DNA of 64,000 bases from NCBI RefSeq assembly GCF_000381905.1, contig NZ_KB907249.1:186001-250000 (forward strand), given 5' to 3'. The notes under the pieces are model-generated. The model did no database searches. It saw only the letters and a list, made by a program, of their open reading frames with translations, and was not told where the DNA came from. Each line of letters starts with the position of its first letter. Positions within the stretch are counted from its first letter, which is position 1. The translations under genes and the position numbers were made by a program. Shown here one piece after another: positions 26,479 to 35,345 of the stretch. Source of the stretch: Paenibacillus fonticola DSM 21315 (GTDB lineage Bacteria; Bacillota; Bacilli; Paenibacillales; Paenibacillaceae).

Positions 26479-26832
26479 TTGAAGGAAGTAAATGAAAAGC
26501 AAAAAGAATTATTGAAGAAGTTGAAACAAATTAGAGACCAATATGTTGATTTTTCTGTAGGAAGCCTAGAAGTAGATTCAAAGCTAAACTGGAGTACATA
26601 TCGAGAAGAATATATAAGACTCGGATCATTGCTGCATTCAAACAAGGATAAACAATCATTTCGAGAAATTCAAGTGGAGTTGATAGATGAAGTAATATAT
26701 AGAATTCTTGAGATGCTCGACGGATATGGAGGTTTAACCTTCGAAATAGAAATGATGGATAAGGATACACGGCAGTCAATTACTGAAGGAATTCAATTGC
26801 ACGATAAATACATGGAAAACACCGATACTTAA
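26479..26832 (+). CDS. Small helical hypothetical protein
   Basis: 117 residues, TTG start with AAAGGAG 9 bases upstream. Predominantly helical and charged (KEVNEKQKELLKKLKQIRDQ; FREIQVELIDEVIYRILEML). No signal, membrane segment or known motif. It could be an immunity or adaptor protein, but nothing shows this. It lies 45 bases after the lipoprotein and may be co-transcribed. Confidence 0.5.
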   Translation: MKEVNEKQKELLKKLKQIRDQYVDFSVGSLEVDSKLNWSTYREEYIRLGSLLHSNKDKQSFREIQVELIDEVIYRILEMLDGYGGLTFEIEMMDKDTRQSITEGIQLHDKYMENTDT

Positions 26833-26858
26833 GATCGGGGCTCACCCTTGACTGAAAG

Positions 26859-26874
26859 ATGTATAATCATGGAA
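26859..26874 (+). repeat. 16-base repeat copy upstream of amj
   Basis: An exact ATGTATAATCATGGAA. TATAAT could be a -10 box for the flippase gene, but no -35 stands at 17-18 bases (TTGACT at 26,849 is too near). Confidence 0.45.
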
Positions 26875-26897
26875 GAAGATTAGAAAATGATAACACT

Positions 26898-27704
26898 ATG
26901 GAGACTAAACTAATGATTAATTATTTGATGGTTATCTTTATTCTGACCATGATCATCCATACGGTAGAAACATTATCTTACTCACTAAGATATGCTGGGG
27001 TGAAGATCAATAAGATTGCGGTCGCGCTTTCTTTAACAGGTATTATCGTACTTATTTCGAGAACCGCTAATTTAATTCAAGCTCCATTGACAGCTAAAAT
27101 TATTGATTACGCTAAAATCGATCCAGCTTTTAATGTGCTGTACAATCTCAGAATCATATTAATTTCCTCCACGATGGGCACTTTTATGGCCATTCTTCTT
27201 TTTCCTACTTTTGTTAACGTTTGGACCAGAGTCATATCCAAGCTGGAGCTTGCTGGTTCCTTACCAAGACTCATATCTAGCGTAACGGTAGCGCAATTAA
27301 GAAATGTGAGAACTTATATAAAAAAACCGTCATTCAATTTTTATCATTATAGATATTTAGGCATATCTAAGCGATTTATACTCTTAAATATTTTGGTTAC
27401 GGCAATTTACACAGTAGGAGTACTGTCATCCCTTTATGCTGCTCATTTAGTTCCTTCATTGAGTACAACAGCATCACAATCATCGGGCCTTATTAATGGA
27501 ATAGCAACCATATTATTGACGATTTTTATAGACCCGCAAGTAGGTTTAATTACAGATAAAGCGATTAATAACGAAGAGTACAGAGATCAGCTCGGAAAAA
27601 TATACAATACTTTAATGGTGTCCCGATTATTGGGTACAGTGCTTGCACAAGTATTACTATTGCCTGCATCCTATTTTATAGTTATGATCATCAAACTGAT
27701 TTGA
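26898..27704 (+). CDS. amj: Alternate lipid II flippase Amj
   Basis: 268 residues, the length of B. subtilis Amj (YdaH). Begins METKLMINYLMVIFILTMII and continues HTVETLSYSLRYAGV, then VALSLTGIIVLISRTANLIQ, the family's conserved first two helices; about six transmembrane segments in all. Known role of the family: moves lipid II across the membrane for peptidoglycan synthesis when MurJ is absent or inhibited, and its production rises under envelope stress. ATG 26898 has only a weak upstream GGAAGAAG, so expression may be low or regulated. An earlier in-frame ATG lies in the dispersed repeat and is rejected. Confidence 0.85.
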   Translation: METKLMINYLMVIFILTMIIHTVETLSYSLRYAGVKINKIAVALSLTGIIVLISRTANLIQAPLTAKIIDYAKIDPAFNVLYNLRIILISSTMGTFMAILLFPTFVNVWTRVISKLELAGSLPRLISSVTVAQLRNVRTYIKKPSFNFYHYRYLGISKRFILLNILVTAIYTVGVLSSLYAAHLVPSLSTTASQSSGLINGIATILLTIFIDPQVGLITDKAINNEEYRDQLGKIYNTLMVSRLLGTVLAQVLLLPASYFIVMIIKLI

Positions 27705-27759
27705 TTTTTTATCGAGAAGTAGTTCGTGTAAAAGTAAATATTGAGACTAGGTGATTATT

Positions 27760-28233
27760 TTGAATACATCGCTTATACATTCTGCTGAAGGATTAATTGA
27801 AAAAGTAAAAGAAAAATATCCTGATTACAAAGGGAAAATCGCGACTATTGAAGAGATGGAGAGCTTGCAAAACCAATTAGGCATTATCTTGCCAAAGGAT
27901 TTAATTCATCTATACACTGCTGTACCGATTATTGATGCCGAATTTGGATTTCAGGAATATGAGCCCGAGCCTGATTTTGATGGAATATCGTATATCTTAT
28001 GGGGCGGGATTAAAGATATATTAGACGAGAGTTTAAGATATCAACCTGGAATACATGTACTGAAGGAAGGGTATCTGTTTGTTGCAAATTGCTCGCATGG
28101 AAGCGGGGATCCGATATTTATCAAATTTGAAGAGGAAGGGAAATACGGTGTATACCGAATTTTTCATGATGACATTAGCATCAGCAAGGTATCGGATTCA
28201 TTAACGGAGTTATTTTATAATGCGAAACTATAA
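27760..28233 (+). CDS. SMI1/KNR4 (SUKH) family protein
   Basis: 157 residues, TTG start at 27,760 with CTAGGTGA upstream. SUKH hallmarks: IEEMESLQNQLGIILPKDLI (about 31-50), ISYILWGGIKDILDES and LFVANCSHGSGDPIFIKFEE. The domain is typical of toxin-immunity loci, but no toxin gene is next to it. The following gene starts 65 bases downstream and may share the transcript. Confidence 0.7.
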   Translation: MNTSLIHSAEGLIEKVKEKYPDYKGKIATIEEMESLQNQLGIILPKDLIHLYTAVPIIDAEFGFQEYEPEPDFDGISYILWGGIKDILDESLRYQPGIHVLKEGYLFVANCSHGSGDPIFIKFEEEGKYGVYRIFHDDISISKVSDSLTELFYNAKL

Positions 28234-28298
28234 TGAGGTTTTTCATATTATTGACGATGGCTAGCCATGTCCAGCAAGGTGAAATTAAGGAGATGAAA

Positions 28299-28910
28299 AT
28301 GAAGTATTCAAAAGAAGAATTAGATTTAATTCAGCAGCTGGATCAGTATGCTGCAAATAAAAAAATTACTTACTATAAAGCTATACCTCAAGAACTTTAT
28401 CAAGAGATGAAAGCCATGATGAGAAGTGTAAAATTTGAGGGTTCGCTCCAGGAATACTTTGAATATTTGGGTTACATTTTTAATCCCGTATCCAAATATC
28501 CTAAAAGCAGCACTGAAATAACTGCTCTGCTTTTGCAGCACTATCCAAGCAGATCTATCACGAACCTCGAAAATGTCGACAGGAATTTATACTATATTAT
28601 CCAGGACAAGGCATTGCAAAATATGATGGATATTCCGGAGTACATCCATCAATTAGGTTTCAAATTTGTTTTTCATAGCAATATATATCCGCACTCTCCT
28701 TCCTATTATATCGGAACATCCGAAAAGGAATATATCAATAGGCTCAATAGATTGTTCCCGGAAGGGACTATAGTGATTGAAGAGCTCATTGAAAAAAACA
28801 GTTGGCTATTTAAAAATATTAATTACTTAAGGCAAATCCGCTCCATACAAACCATTGATGAACAATTAGAGTTTTTTGGATTTAAAGTATTAAGAAGATG
28901 GAACGGTTAA
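28299..28910 (+). CDS. Hypothetical soluble protein
   Basis: 203 residues from ATG 28299; TAAGGAG lies 6 bases upstream. Helical N-terminus (SKEELDLIQQLDQYAANKKI), conserved-looking SKYPKSSTEITALLLQHYPS and EYINRLNRLFPEGTIVIEEL. No signal peptide, membrane segment or family recognised. Position behind the SUKH gene is the only context. Confidence 0.5.
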   Translation: MKYSKEELDLIQQLDQYAANKKITYYKAIPQELYQEMKAMMRSVKFEGSLQEYFEYLGYIFNPVSKYPKSSTEITALLLQHYPSRSITNLENVDRNLYYIIQDKALQNMMDIPEYIHQLGFKFVFHSNIYPHSPSYYIGTSEKEYINRLNRLFPEGTIVIEELIEKNSWLFKNINYLRQIRSIQTIDEQLEFFGFKVLRRWNG

Positions 28911-29074
28911 TGGTTAAGGTTGTCCCTCAGAAAATATTTAATTCCGATGTGCGGATGGTGAGGTGATTTGATCAATGTGGATCCCCTATGAAGTGGTTAG
29001 AAAGCAACCTCAAGACTTTAACATCAAATACAGGATCACACAATAAATGCTAGAAAAATCAGGAGGAGAAATCT

Positions 29075-29620
29075 ATGTTTACTCACATTATAAGCAATGA
29101 CCTGCAATTAAAACTGCTTGAAATGCGGCATGCTGAAGAAATGTTCAAGTTGTCTGATCACAATCGAGTACACTTAAGAGAATGGCTGCCATGGGTAGAT
29201 GATACAAAAAGTGTAGAACAAACTAAAGAGTTTATACAGCTTTCATTAAATTTATTTGCTGACAACAATGGTTTTAGCTCAGGTATTTTCTATAAAGAAA
29301 AAATCGTAGGCTGCATTGGGCTGCACAGTATTGATTGGAGAAATAAACAGACTTCTATTGGCTATTGGCTATCTGCAGATCAGCAAGGAAAAGGCATCAT
29401 GACCAGCTCCTGCAAGGCAGTGATTAATTATGTCTTTCATGAATTATCACTAAATAGAGTTGAAATCAGGGCGGCCGTACAAAATTCAAAGAGCAGAGCT
29501 ATACCTGAACGATTGAATTTCTGTAACGAAGGGATCATTAGACAGGCGGAATGGCTTTATGATCATTATGTAGACTATGTTGTATATGGAATGTTGAAGG
29601 AAGATTGGAAAATAACTTAG
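29075..29620 (+). CDS. RimJ/RimL-type GNAT acetyltransferase
   Basis: 181 residues, AGGAGGAG before the ATG. It begins with NDLQLKLLEMRHAEEMFKLS and has HLREWLPWVDDT (about 34-45), a signature of the RimL/YdaF type of N-terminal-serine acetyltransferases. The acetyl-CoA loop is in TSIGYWLSADQQGKGIMTSS and the motif B in LNRVEIRAAVQNSKSRAIPE. Probable role: acetylation of ribosomal or other protein N-termini. Monocistronic. Confidence 0.82.
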   Translation: MFTHIISNDLQLKLLEMRHAEEMFKLSDHNRVHLREWLPWVDDTKSVEQTKEFIQLSLNLFADNNGFSSGIFYKEKIVGCIGLHSIDWRNKQTSIGYWLSADQQGKGIMTSSCKAVINYVFHELSLNRVEIRAAVQNSKSRAIPERLNFCNEGIIRQAEWLYDHYVDYVVYGMLKEDWKIT

Positions 29621-29642
29621 GAAAAGAAAAGGATGATTGCTT

Positions 29643-30065
29643 TTGCAAATTCAAGGTGTAAATCACATCTGTTTCTCCGTTGCAAGCTTAGAGCAGTCCA
29701 TCCCATTTTATGAGCAAGTTTTCGGGGCAAAGCTTTTAGTTAAAGGCAGAAAACTTGCTTACTTTGATTTAAACGGGATATGGCTTGCTTTGAATGAAGA
29801 ACCGGAGATTGAAAGAAATGAAATATTTCATTCGTATACTCACATTGCTTTTACTATCAAAGAAGAAGCATTTGAAATCTATAAAGAAAAACTGGAAAAA
29901 CTTAAAGTTAACATCCTCTCAGGAAGAGAACGGGATGAAAGAGACAAGAAGTCTATTTACTTCACAGATCCCGATGGACATAAATTTGAGCTGCATACCG
30001 GGCAGTTGGAAGACCGATTGAAATATTATAGGGAATCTAAAACTCATATGACTTTTTTTGAATAA
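29643..30065 (+). CDS. fosB: Metallothiol transferase FosB (fosfomycin inactivation)
   Basis: 140 residues, the FosB length, from TTG 29643 with AAAAGGATG upstream. Vicinal-oxygen-chelate fold: [20 protein letters not shown] with the first metal His (about 8), SYTHIAFTI with the second (about 66), and [20 protein letters not shown] with the metal Glu (about 114). The [20 protein letters not shown] run is the FosB signature. Known reaction: Mg-dependent addition of bacillithiol or cysteine to the epoxide of fosfomycin. It is followed closely by the NUDIX gene. Confidence 0.9.
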   Translation: MQIQGVNHICFSVASLEQSIPFYEQVFGAKLLVKGRKLAYFDLNGIWLALNEEPEIERNEIFHSYTHIAFTIKEEAFEIYKEKLEKLKVNILSGRERDERDKKSIYFTDPDGHKFELHTGQLEDRLKYYRESKTHMTFFE

Positions 30066-30088
30066 AATGCTGGGAAAGGATCAATAGG

Positions 30089-30727
30089 ATGCAGACAGAG
30101 TTGTTGAATATTTATGATGAGAATAGAGTACATATAGGTGTGGCTACACGTGCTGATGTGCATCAACTTGGTTATTGGCATGAATCCATTCATTGCTGGT
30201 TTGTTAGTCATGATGAAAATGAGGACTATATTTACTTTCAACTTCGTAGTGAACACAAGAGGGACTATCCTAACCTTTTGGATATTACGGCGGCCGGACA
30301 TTTATTATCCCATGAAACGGTCGGGGATGGAATAAGGGAAATTAAAGAGGAGACGGGTATAGAAGTCTCTATGAGCGAACTAATTTCATTGGGGATCATG
30401 AATTATGTTGTCACTAACCAAGCCTGGATCGATAAAGAAATCGCGTATGTTTTTTTGTATCGCTGCGAATTGTCATTCGATGATTTTTCCGTGCAACAAG
30501 ATGAAGTATCAGGGATTTTTAGAGCTCGCTTTAATGACTTTGTTAAATTGTGGTTAGGACAACAAAATCAGATTGATATACATGGGTTTCAACTGGACGA
30601 TGACGGACAAAAAAGGAAAGTGAAACAAACCGTGGGGAGAAATCAGTTTGTTCCACATGACGAATCTTTTTATCAAGCTGTATTACATCAAATAAAAGAA
30701 GTTTTGCAAGACACGAACCCAAAGTGA
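30089..30727 (+). CDS. NUDIX hydrolase, intact copy
   Basis: 212 residues. The Nudix box is GHLLSHETVGDGIREIKEET (about 70-89), one residue shorter between E and RE than the textbook pattern, as in the IPP-isomerase-like/YfcD group. Before it come YWHESIHCWFVSHDENEDYI and an LRSEHKRDYPNLLD arm typical of that group. It probably cleaves an X-linked diphosphate; substrate unknown. A damaged relative lies at 3037. It follows fosB by 23 bases with GGGAAAGGA in between. Confidence 0.85.
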   Translation: MQTELLNIYDENRVHIGVATRADVHQLGYWHESIHCWFVSHDENEDYIYFQLRSEHKRDYPNLLDITAAGHLLSHETVGDGIREIKEETGIEVSMSELISLGIMNYVVTNQAWIDKEIAYVFLYRCELSFDDFSVQQDEVSGIFRARFNDFVKLWLGQQNQIDIHGFQLDDDGQKRKVKQTVGRNQFVPHDESFYQAVLHQIKEVLQDTNPK

Positions 30728-30896
30728 GCCTTAGGCATAAAGGTCCCGGAATTACTGGAAATATAATACACCGATAGAACTATTCTTAAGTAAAGGCATA
30801 GGAAGATAGAAAATTCAGCGTTTTTCTGGAGGGATTTTGATATTAATGTCGAAAAATAACATTTGAGATGTTTTGAGATGATTTTTAGGGAGGGAG
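30728..30896 (+). other. Boundary between AT-rich and GC-richer DNA
   Basis: 170 bases without a gene. After it the base composition and codon use become GC-richer and gene order looks like core chromosome. No integrase, tRNA or attachment repeat is visible. Confidence 0.4.
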
Positions 30897-31358
30897 ATGT
30901 CGTTGAGCTTTTTTGACAAGTTCAAGACAGGTGTAGCCGAGGCCGGGAATAAGGCCAAAATGGTTGTTGAAGTCAACCGTTTGAAAATGCAAAATAGCAG
31001 CAAACAAAACGAAGTCAACGAACAATATCAGGCCATTGGCAAGCTTGTGTACGCGGCTGCCGAGCAGGGATCATGGCCGTTGCCTTTGGAGGAGTTTGCA
31101 GCTCCGATCGAGCGCATCGTTCAGCTGCGGATGGAAATTGAACAAAATCTGCTGCAAATCGCCAATTTATCCGACATGAAGGTGTGCAGATCCTGCGGAA
31201 GCAGCGTTCCGGTAAATGTTCGTTTTTGCTCTAGTTGCGGAAGTACGTTTGAGATTAGCGTGGACCCTATTCCAGTAGAGGAATCTGGAGAGGATAACAA
31301 CGGGGAAACAAACGCAGGTTTACTGCCTGAAGCCAAATCCGAGGAGGAAACGTCCTGA
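30897..31358 (+). CDS. Zinc-ribbon protein
   Basis: 153 residues. An N-terminal amphipathic helix (LSFFDKFKTGVAEAGNKAKM) and coiled-coil-like segment lead to a double-CxxC zinc ribbon, VCRSCGSSVPVNVRFCSSCG (about 99-118), and an acidic tail. No membrane segment. The start is ATG 30897 close to GGGAGG; TTG 30903 is possible. Its stop overlaps the next ATG (TGATG), so the two are translationally coupled and probably work together. Confidence 0.65.
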   Translation: MSLSFFDKFKTGVAEAGNKAKMVVEVNRLKMQNSSKQNEVNEQYQAIGKLVYAAAEQGSWPLPLEEFAAPIERIVQLRMEIEQNLLQIANLSDMKVCRSCGSSVPVNVRFCSSCGSTFEISVDPIPVEESGEDNNGETNAGLLPEAKSEEETS

Positions 31359-31795
31359 TGCAGCAATTTTCTGTGGTGCTCAAAGAGCTTCGTTTATGGT
31401 TTGAGTCATTTAAATGGTATTCGGCGATTCGTGCCTATGCTCTGCATTTATTGTTTGGCGGGTTAGGCATTATGTTCTTATACCAGCTCTTAAGTGTTGT
31501 CATGCCTTGGCAGAGCCTTAAAGTGCTGAATACTCTTTTTTTCACAATCCCGTTATTGTCACTGGCAAACCTCGCGTTCCTGTTAGGAGTATGGCTGACT
31601 TTGATTTCGCCTAATGTGAAATATCTGCCGTACGGATTATGGGGAAGGGCATTGTACGTTATTTTTCCCTTTACTTCGATTTCTTTGTCCAGTTTAATAT
31701 CGGTAGCCGTTTACGCATTCCTTGGTTATATGCTGTTTAAATATACAGCGACTTCGTATGCAGAGCAGTCACGCATTTCTTCGCTCGATAACTGA
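31358..31795 (+). CDS. Multipass membrane protein, unknown
   Basis: 145 residues with about four transmembrane helices (for example LHLLFGGLGIMFLYQLLSVV and FFTIPLLSLANLAFLLGVWL). Coupled to the zinc-ribbon gene by a one-base overlap. Function unknown; a sensor or chaperone pair is conceivable but unproven. Confidence 0.6.
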   Translation: MQQFSVVLKELRLWFESFKWYSAIRAYALHLLFGGLGIMFLYQLLSVVMPWQSLKVLNTLFFTIPLLSLANLAFLLGVWLTLISPNVKYLPYGLWGRALYVIFPFTSISLSSLISVAVYAFLGYMLFKYTATSYAEQSRISSLDN

Positions 31796-31917
31796 TTCAA
31801 GCCGGCTCTGTACATAACGCTGAACGATGAGCTTAGGGTACTGTTTTACACGTTTCGCATCTTTTACGTGATGCGATAATTAGTAATTCATCAATGGTGG
31901 ACATGAATAGCAAGCCA

Positions 31918-31956
31918 AGCGCTCTTCGTCCCATGTGGCGAAGGGCGCTCTTTAAT
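31918..31956 (+). terminator. Intrinsic terminator
   Basis: 11-bp stem AGCGCTCTTCG / CGAAGGGCGCT with a 10-base loop and CTTTAATT after it, ending the zinc-ribbon/membrane pair. Confidence 0.7.
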
Positions 31957-32013
31957 TGTCCCGCCGTGCAACAATTTTATCGTACATAAAATCATAGATT
32001 GGGGACAAGAGTT

Positions 32014-32937
32014 ATGAATGATAGTGTTGATTTCGAAAAAGATTTCGGGTTTGCCCGGGTCTATACGATAGAACTGAAATACAGGCAGCAGCCTAAGCTC
32101 GATCGGGGTTTACTCTATGAGAAAATGGAGCAATATACCGGTACAATAGAACAGCCTAGAGCAACGGGGGAAGATACAGCCGGGTTAGCAGTAGGGGAAG
32201 CAAATGGAACGGGTCAGGATAACCTGATTCATTTCTTTCATTTCAACTACATGGTTCAGTACGCGGAAGGAGAGATGCCAGCTCAGACCACTCTGGTGGA
32301 AATTGATCATCGTCCGGCTGCGGATTACGAGACGGCGATTCAGCAATGCTGGCATTGGCAGGAGGCTGAGCAAACCTTGAATGAATGCAGCTATTCGCTG
32401 CTGTTAGCGGATATGATGGCGTCCGGACTTGAACCCAAGTCCAGACTGCAGTTGTTTACCGGAGCACTTCGGGCAGTACTTGAGGCAGCGCCTTGCGATG
32501 CGATTTACTTTCGGGAGAGCGACAAGCTGGTAGAGCCTGGCCCGTACCTGGCCGCCATTGAAGACGGGAACTTATTATACGGAGCGATGAATATACGCTT
32601 TTATAACGTGGAAGGAACCGGACATGGGCAAGAGGAGCGCTTGATGGACTCTATCGGACTAGCGGCGCTGGGCATCCCCGATGTACAATGCCATTACTAT
32701 GCTCTCACTCCTTCAGAGGTTGCCGGTCATTTAATGGACATCGCGTATTATTTATTTACCCACGGAGACATTATCGAGGATGGGGAGACGGTAGACTTAT
32801 CCGAAGACATGCGTTGGCGCTGTGAGCACCAGTATGCGTTAGCTGGACCGCATCGCGCCGTGATCGATTTGGACCCGGGCGAACCTTATTACGCAGGACG
32901 ACAGGGAAATGACGAGGAAGCCGCCTCTGCTGAATAA
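32014..32937 (+). CDS. DUF4261-domain protein
   Basis: 307 residues from ATG 32014 (GGGGACAAGAG upstream). Motifs such as FHFNYMVQYAEGEMPAQTTL, CSYSLLLADMMASGLEPKSR and DAIYFRESDKLVEP, then SIGLAALGIPDVQCHYYALT, fit the DUF4261 family of Firmicutes, which often also carries an N-terminal extension as here. Function unknown. No signal peptide. Confidence 0.6.
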   Translation: MNDSVDFEKDFGFARVYTIELKYRQQPKLDRGLLYEKMEQYTGTIEQPRATGEDTAGLAVGEANGTGQDNLIHFFHFNYMVQYAEGEMPAQTTLVEIDHRPAADYETAIQQCWHWQEAEQTLNECSYSLLLADMMASGLEPKSRLQLFTGALRAVLEAAPCDAIYFRESDKLVEPGPYLAAIEDGNLLYGAMNIRFYNVEGTGHGQEERLMDSIGLAALGIPDVQCHYYALTPSEVAGHLMDIAYYLFTHGDIIEDGETVDLSEDMRWRCEHQYALAGPHRAVIDLDPGEPYYAGRQGNDEEAASAE

Positions 32938-33034
32938 TATTTAAATTAGACAGGCTCCTCCGCTATTCTACTGGCAAGTGTAAGGGATGAAACAACGTAA
33001 TGATGGCTGATGTGGATGACAGAGAGGAGACATA

Positions 33035-34759
33035 ATGGCCATGTGGCGCCGATTTTTTTCGTATTACCGGCCTTATAAAGGTTTATTTATATTGGATTTC
33101 AGCTGTGCAGTCATCGCGGGGGTTCTGGAACTTGGGTTCCCGCTAGCTGTCAGCAAATTTATCGACGATCTGCTTCCAGGAGGAAACTGGAGCATGATCG
33201 TGGTTGCAAGCGTTGGGTTGTTATGCGTTTACGCGCTGAATACGGTATTGAACTATATCGTGACCTATTGGGGTCATATGTTAGGCGTCAATATTGAGAC
33301 GGAAATGCGGCGTAAAATGTTTGAGCACATTCAAAAGCTGTCATTCCGGTTTTTCGATAATCACAAGACAGGGCACCTGGTCGGCAGAGTGACGAATGAT
33401 TTGAACGAAATCGGAGAGCTTGCGCATCACGGCCCGGAAGACGTGTTTATTGCTGTCATGACGCTCGCGGGTTCATTTTCGCTGATGGCTTACATAAATC
33501 TTGAGCTCGCGTTGATCACCTTTATCATTATTCCGATTATGGCCTGGTTGATTATCGTGTTTGGGGGCAAGATGACCAGGACTTACCGCCGGTTGTTCGC
33601 CAATGTCGGCAATTTCAACGCCCGGATCGAGGAAAATGTCGGCGGAATCCGCGTCGTGCAATCGTTCGCGAATGAAGAACACGAGAAAAAATTGTTTTCG
33701 GTGGATAACCGGAATTACCGAGAGACGATGCTGTCAGCGTATAAAACGATGGCCAAGAGCATCTCGGTCAGCTACATGCTGATGAGGCTGATCACTATTT
33801 TCGTCATGGTTTGCGGGGCCTGGTTTTATATCCAAGGCAAGATCGAGCTGGGTGAATTTATGGCCTTTATATTGTTATCGAATATTTTCTTCCGTCCGAT
33901 CGAGAAGATCAACGCCGTAATTGAAAGTTATCCGAAGGGCATCGCCGGGTTCAAAAGGTACACAGAGATTCTAGATACCGAGCCGGATATTGCGGATAGG
34001 AAAGATGCAGTCGCGGTCGATACGCTGCGGGGCGATATTCGCTTCGAGAACGTAACGTTCGGTTATGAGGCTGATCGGAATATTTTGGATGGAATTAATC
34101 TATCGATTCGCGCGGGAGAAACGGTTGCGTTTGTAGGTCCTTCAGGTGCTGGAAAAACGACCATTTGCAGTCTTCTGCCGAGGTTTTACGATGTGAACGG
34201 AGGACAGATCACGGTGGATGGCATGGATATCCGAGATATGACGCTGCAGTCGCTGCGCAAAAATATCGGCATTGTTCAACAAGACGTGTTCCTTTTCGCA
34301 GGAACGATCCGGGAGAACATCATGTACGGCGATCTGAAGGCCACCGAAGAGCAAATTTGGGGAGCGGCCAAGCGGGCATCTCTGGAAGAGATGATCAGCC
34401 AATTGCCTGACGGGATGGATACGGTCATTGGCGAACGGGGCGTGAAGCTGTCAGGAGGGCAGAAGCAGCGGCTTGCCATCGCTAGAATGTTTCTGAAGAA
34501 TCCTCCGATCTTGATTCTGGACGAGGCGACGTCAGCGCTGGATACCGAGACGGAAGCGGCGATCCAACAATCGCTTTCCGAGCTGTCCATCGGACGGACG
34601 ACGCTGGTCATTGCCCACCGTTTGGCAACGATCAAAAACGCCGACCGGATCATCGTCATCGACGAGAGCGGCATTGCTGAGCAAGGACGGCATGCGGAGC
34701 TTGTCGCTTCTGGCGGCGTCTATAGCAGGCTGCATCAGGCGCAATATCAACAGGCGTAA
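33035..34759 (+). CDS. ABC exporter, fused membrane and ATPase domains
   Basis: 574 residues: six-helix membrane domain (about 15-310) and C-terminal ATPase with Walker A GPSGAGKTT (about 369), Q-loop GIVQQDVFLFAGTIRENIMY, signature LSGGQKQRLAIARM, Walker B ILILDEA and switch IAHRLAT. This is the MsbA/BmrA/YfiBC multidrug-lipid exporter group and would act as a dimer. ATG 33035 has GAGAGGAG upstream. It is GC-rich and core-like, unlike the lanthipeptide exporter at 3899, with which it shares only the fold. Confidence 0.85.
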   Translation: MAMWRRFFSYYRPYKGLFILDFSCAVIAGVLELGFPLAVSKFIDDLLPGGNWSMIVVASVGLLCVYALNTVLNYIVTYWGHMLGVNIETEMRRKMFEHIQKLSFRFFDNHKTGHLVGRVTNDLNEIGELAHHGPEDVFIAVMTLAGSFSLMAYINLELALITFIIIPIMAWLIIVFGGKMTRTYRRLFANVGNFNARIEENVGGIRVVQSFANEEHEKKLFSVDNRNYRETMLSAYKTMAKSISVSYMLMRLITIFVMVCGAWFYIQGKIELGEFMAFILLSNIFFRPIEKINAVIESYPKGIAGFKRYTEILDTEPDIADRKDAVAVDTLRGDIRFENVTFGYEADRNILDGINLSIRAGETVAFVGPSGAGKTTICSLLPRFYDVNGGQITVDGMDIRDMTLQSLRKNIGIVQQDVFLFAGTIRENIMYGDLKATEEQIWGAAKRASLEEMISQLPDGMDTVIGERGVKLSGGQKQRLAIARMFLKNPPILILDEATSALDTETEAAIQQSLSELSIGRTTLVIAHRLATIKNADRIIVIDESGIAEQGRHAELVASGGVYSRLHQAQYQQA

Positions 34760-34844
34760 GATAAAACGGCGGGAACCGTCCCAGAGTTGTTTAAAAACAG
34801 AGGCCTGACAGCCTATGTCTGCACAAAAATACCGATACAGCATT

Positions 34845-34890
34845 AGAGCGAGGTTCGTGGATAAACTCCAACAACATTCGCTCTTTTTTA
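34845..34890 (+). terminator. Intrinsic terminator
   Basis: AGAGCGA / TCGCTCT with an internal paired GTT..TGGA / TCCA..AAC and a TTTTTT run. Ends the ABC exporter unit. Confidence 0.65.
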
Positions 34891-34996
34891 AATAAGGCCT
34901 AATGGCTTCTATAGCCTTCAATATGAGATAACATTATCTACTAATATGAACAAAGGTTATAAATAACGAATGAATTCAGATGGGGAGGTATAGAAA

Positions 34997-35266
34997 ATGT
35001 CTATTATCGGGACGCTGCTAGCTATAATAATTGCCATACTGATTTCCTTCTTTCTTGGTCCGATTGGAGTGCTAATTCTGCTTTCCGTTATTTTTGGGTT
35101 GGTACTTAACATGTATATTCGAAACCGGGAAATGCATAATGACATCCAACGTATCAAGGAAAAGTTAGGGATCCTGGAGCAGGACGAGTTTAATATGAGC
35201 AATGAAGAGATTGAAGAGGAACTGCTAGAGGAATTGAAGCAGGAAGGCCGCGATAATAAAATATAG
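34997..35266 (+). CDS. Small membrane protein with acidic coiled tail
   Basis: 89 residues, GGGGAGGT before the ATG. One or two hydrophobic segments (IIGTLLAIIIAILISFFLGP, IGVLILLSVIFGLVLNMYI; about 3-40) and then a charged helix (MHNDIQRIKEKLGILEQDEF, NEEIEEELLEELKQEGR). Resembles phage-shock or small envelope proteins in layout, without a named family. Confidence 0.6.
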   Translation: MSIIGTLLAIIIAILISFFLGPIGVLILLSVIFGLVLNMYIRNREMHNDIQRIKEKLGILEQDEFNMSNEEIEEELLEELKQEGRDNKI

Positions 35267-35313
35267 CTCTTAAGTCGTCTGAAAAAAATACGAACAGGCT
35301 TTCGCTTTGATGG

Positions 35314-35319
35314 TATAAT
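35314..35319 (+). promoter_or_regulatory. Candidate -10 box for the TerB-N/BrxD/helicase operon
   Basis: TATAAT stands 27 bases before the ATG of the first gene; the sequence 17 bases upstream (CGAACA) is a poor -35. GGAGG at 35,331 gives a somewhat long spacer to the ATG. Confidence 0.4.
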
Positions 35320-35345
35320 GGTGTCGTGATGGAGGTCTATGGACG

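Noticed and set aside
28975-29046. A 23-codon frame MWIPYEVVRKQ with GAGGTGA upstream
   Set aside because: Too short to assign, no known peptide motif, may be a remnant; not enough to call a gene.
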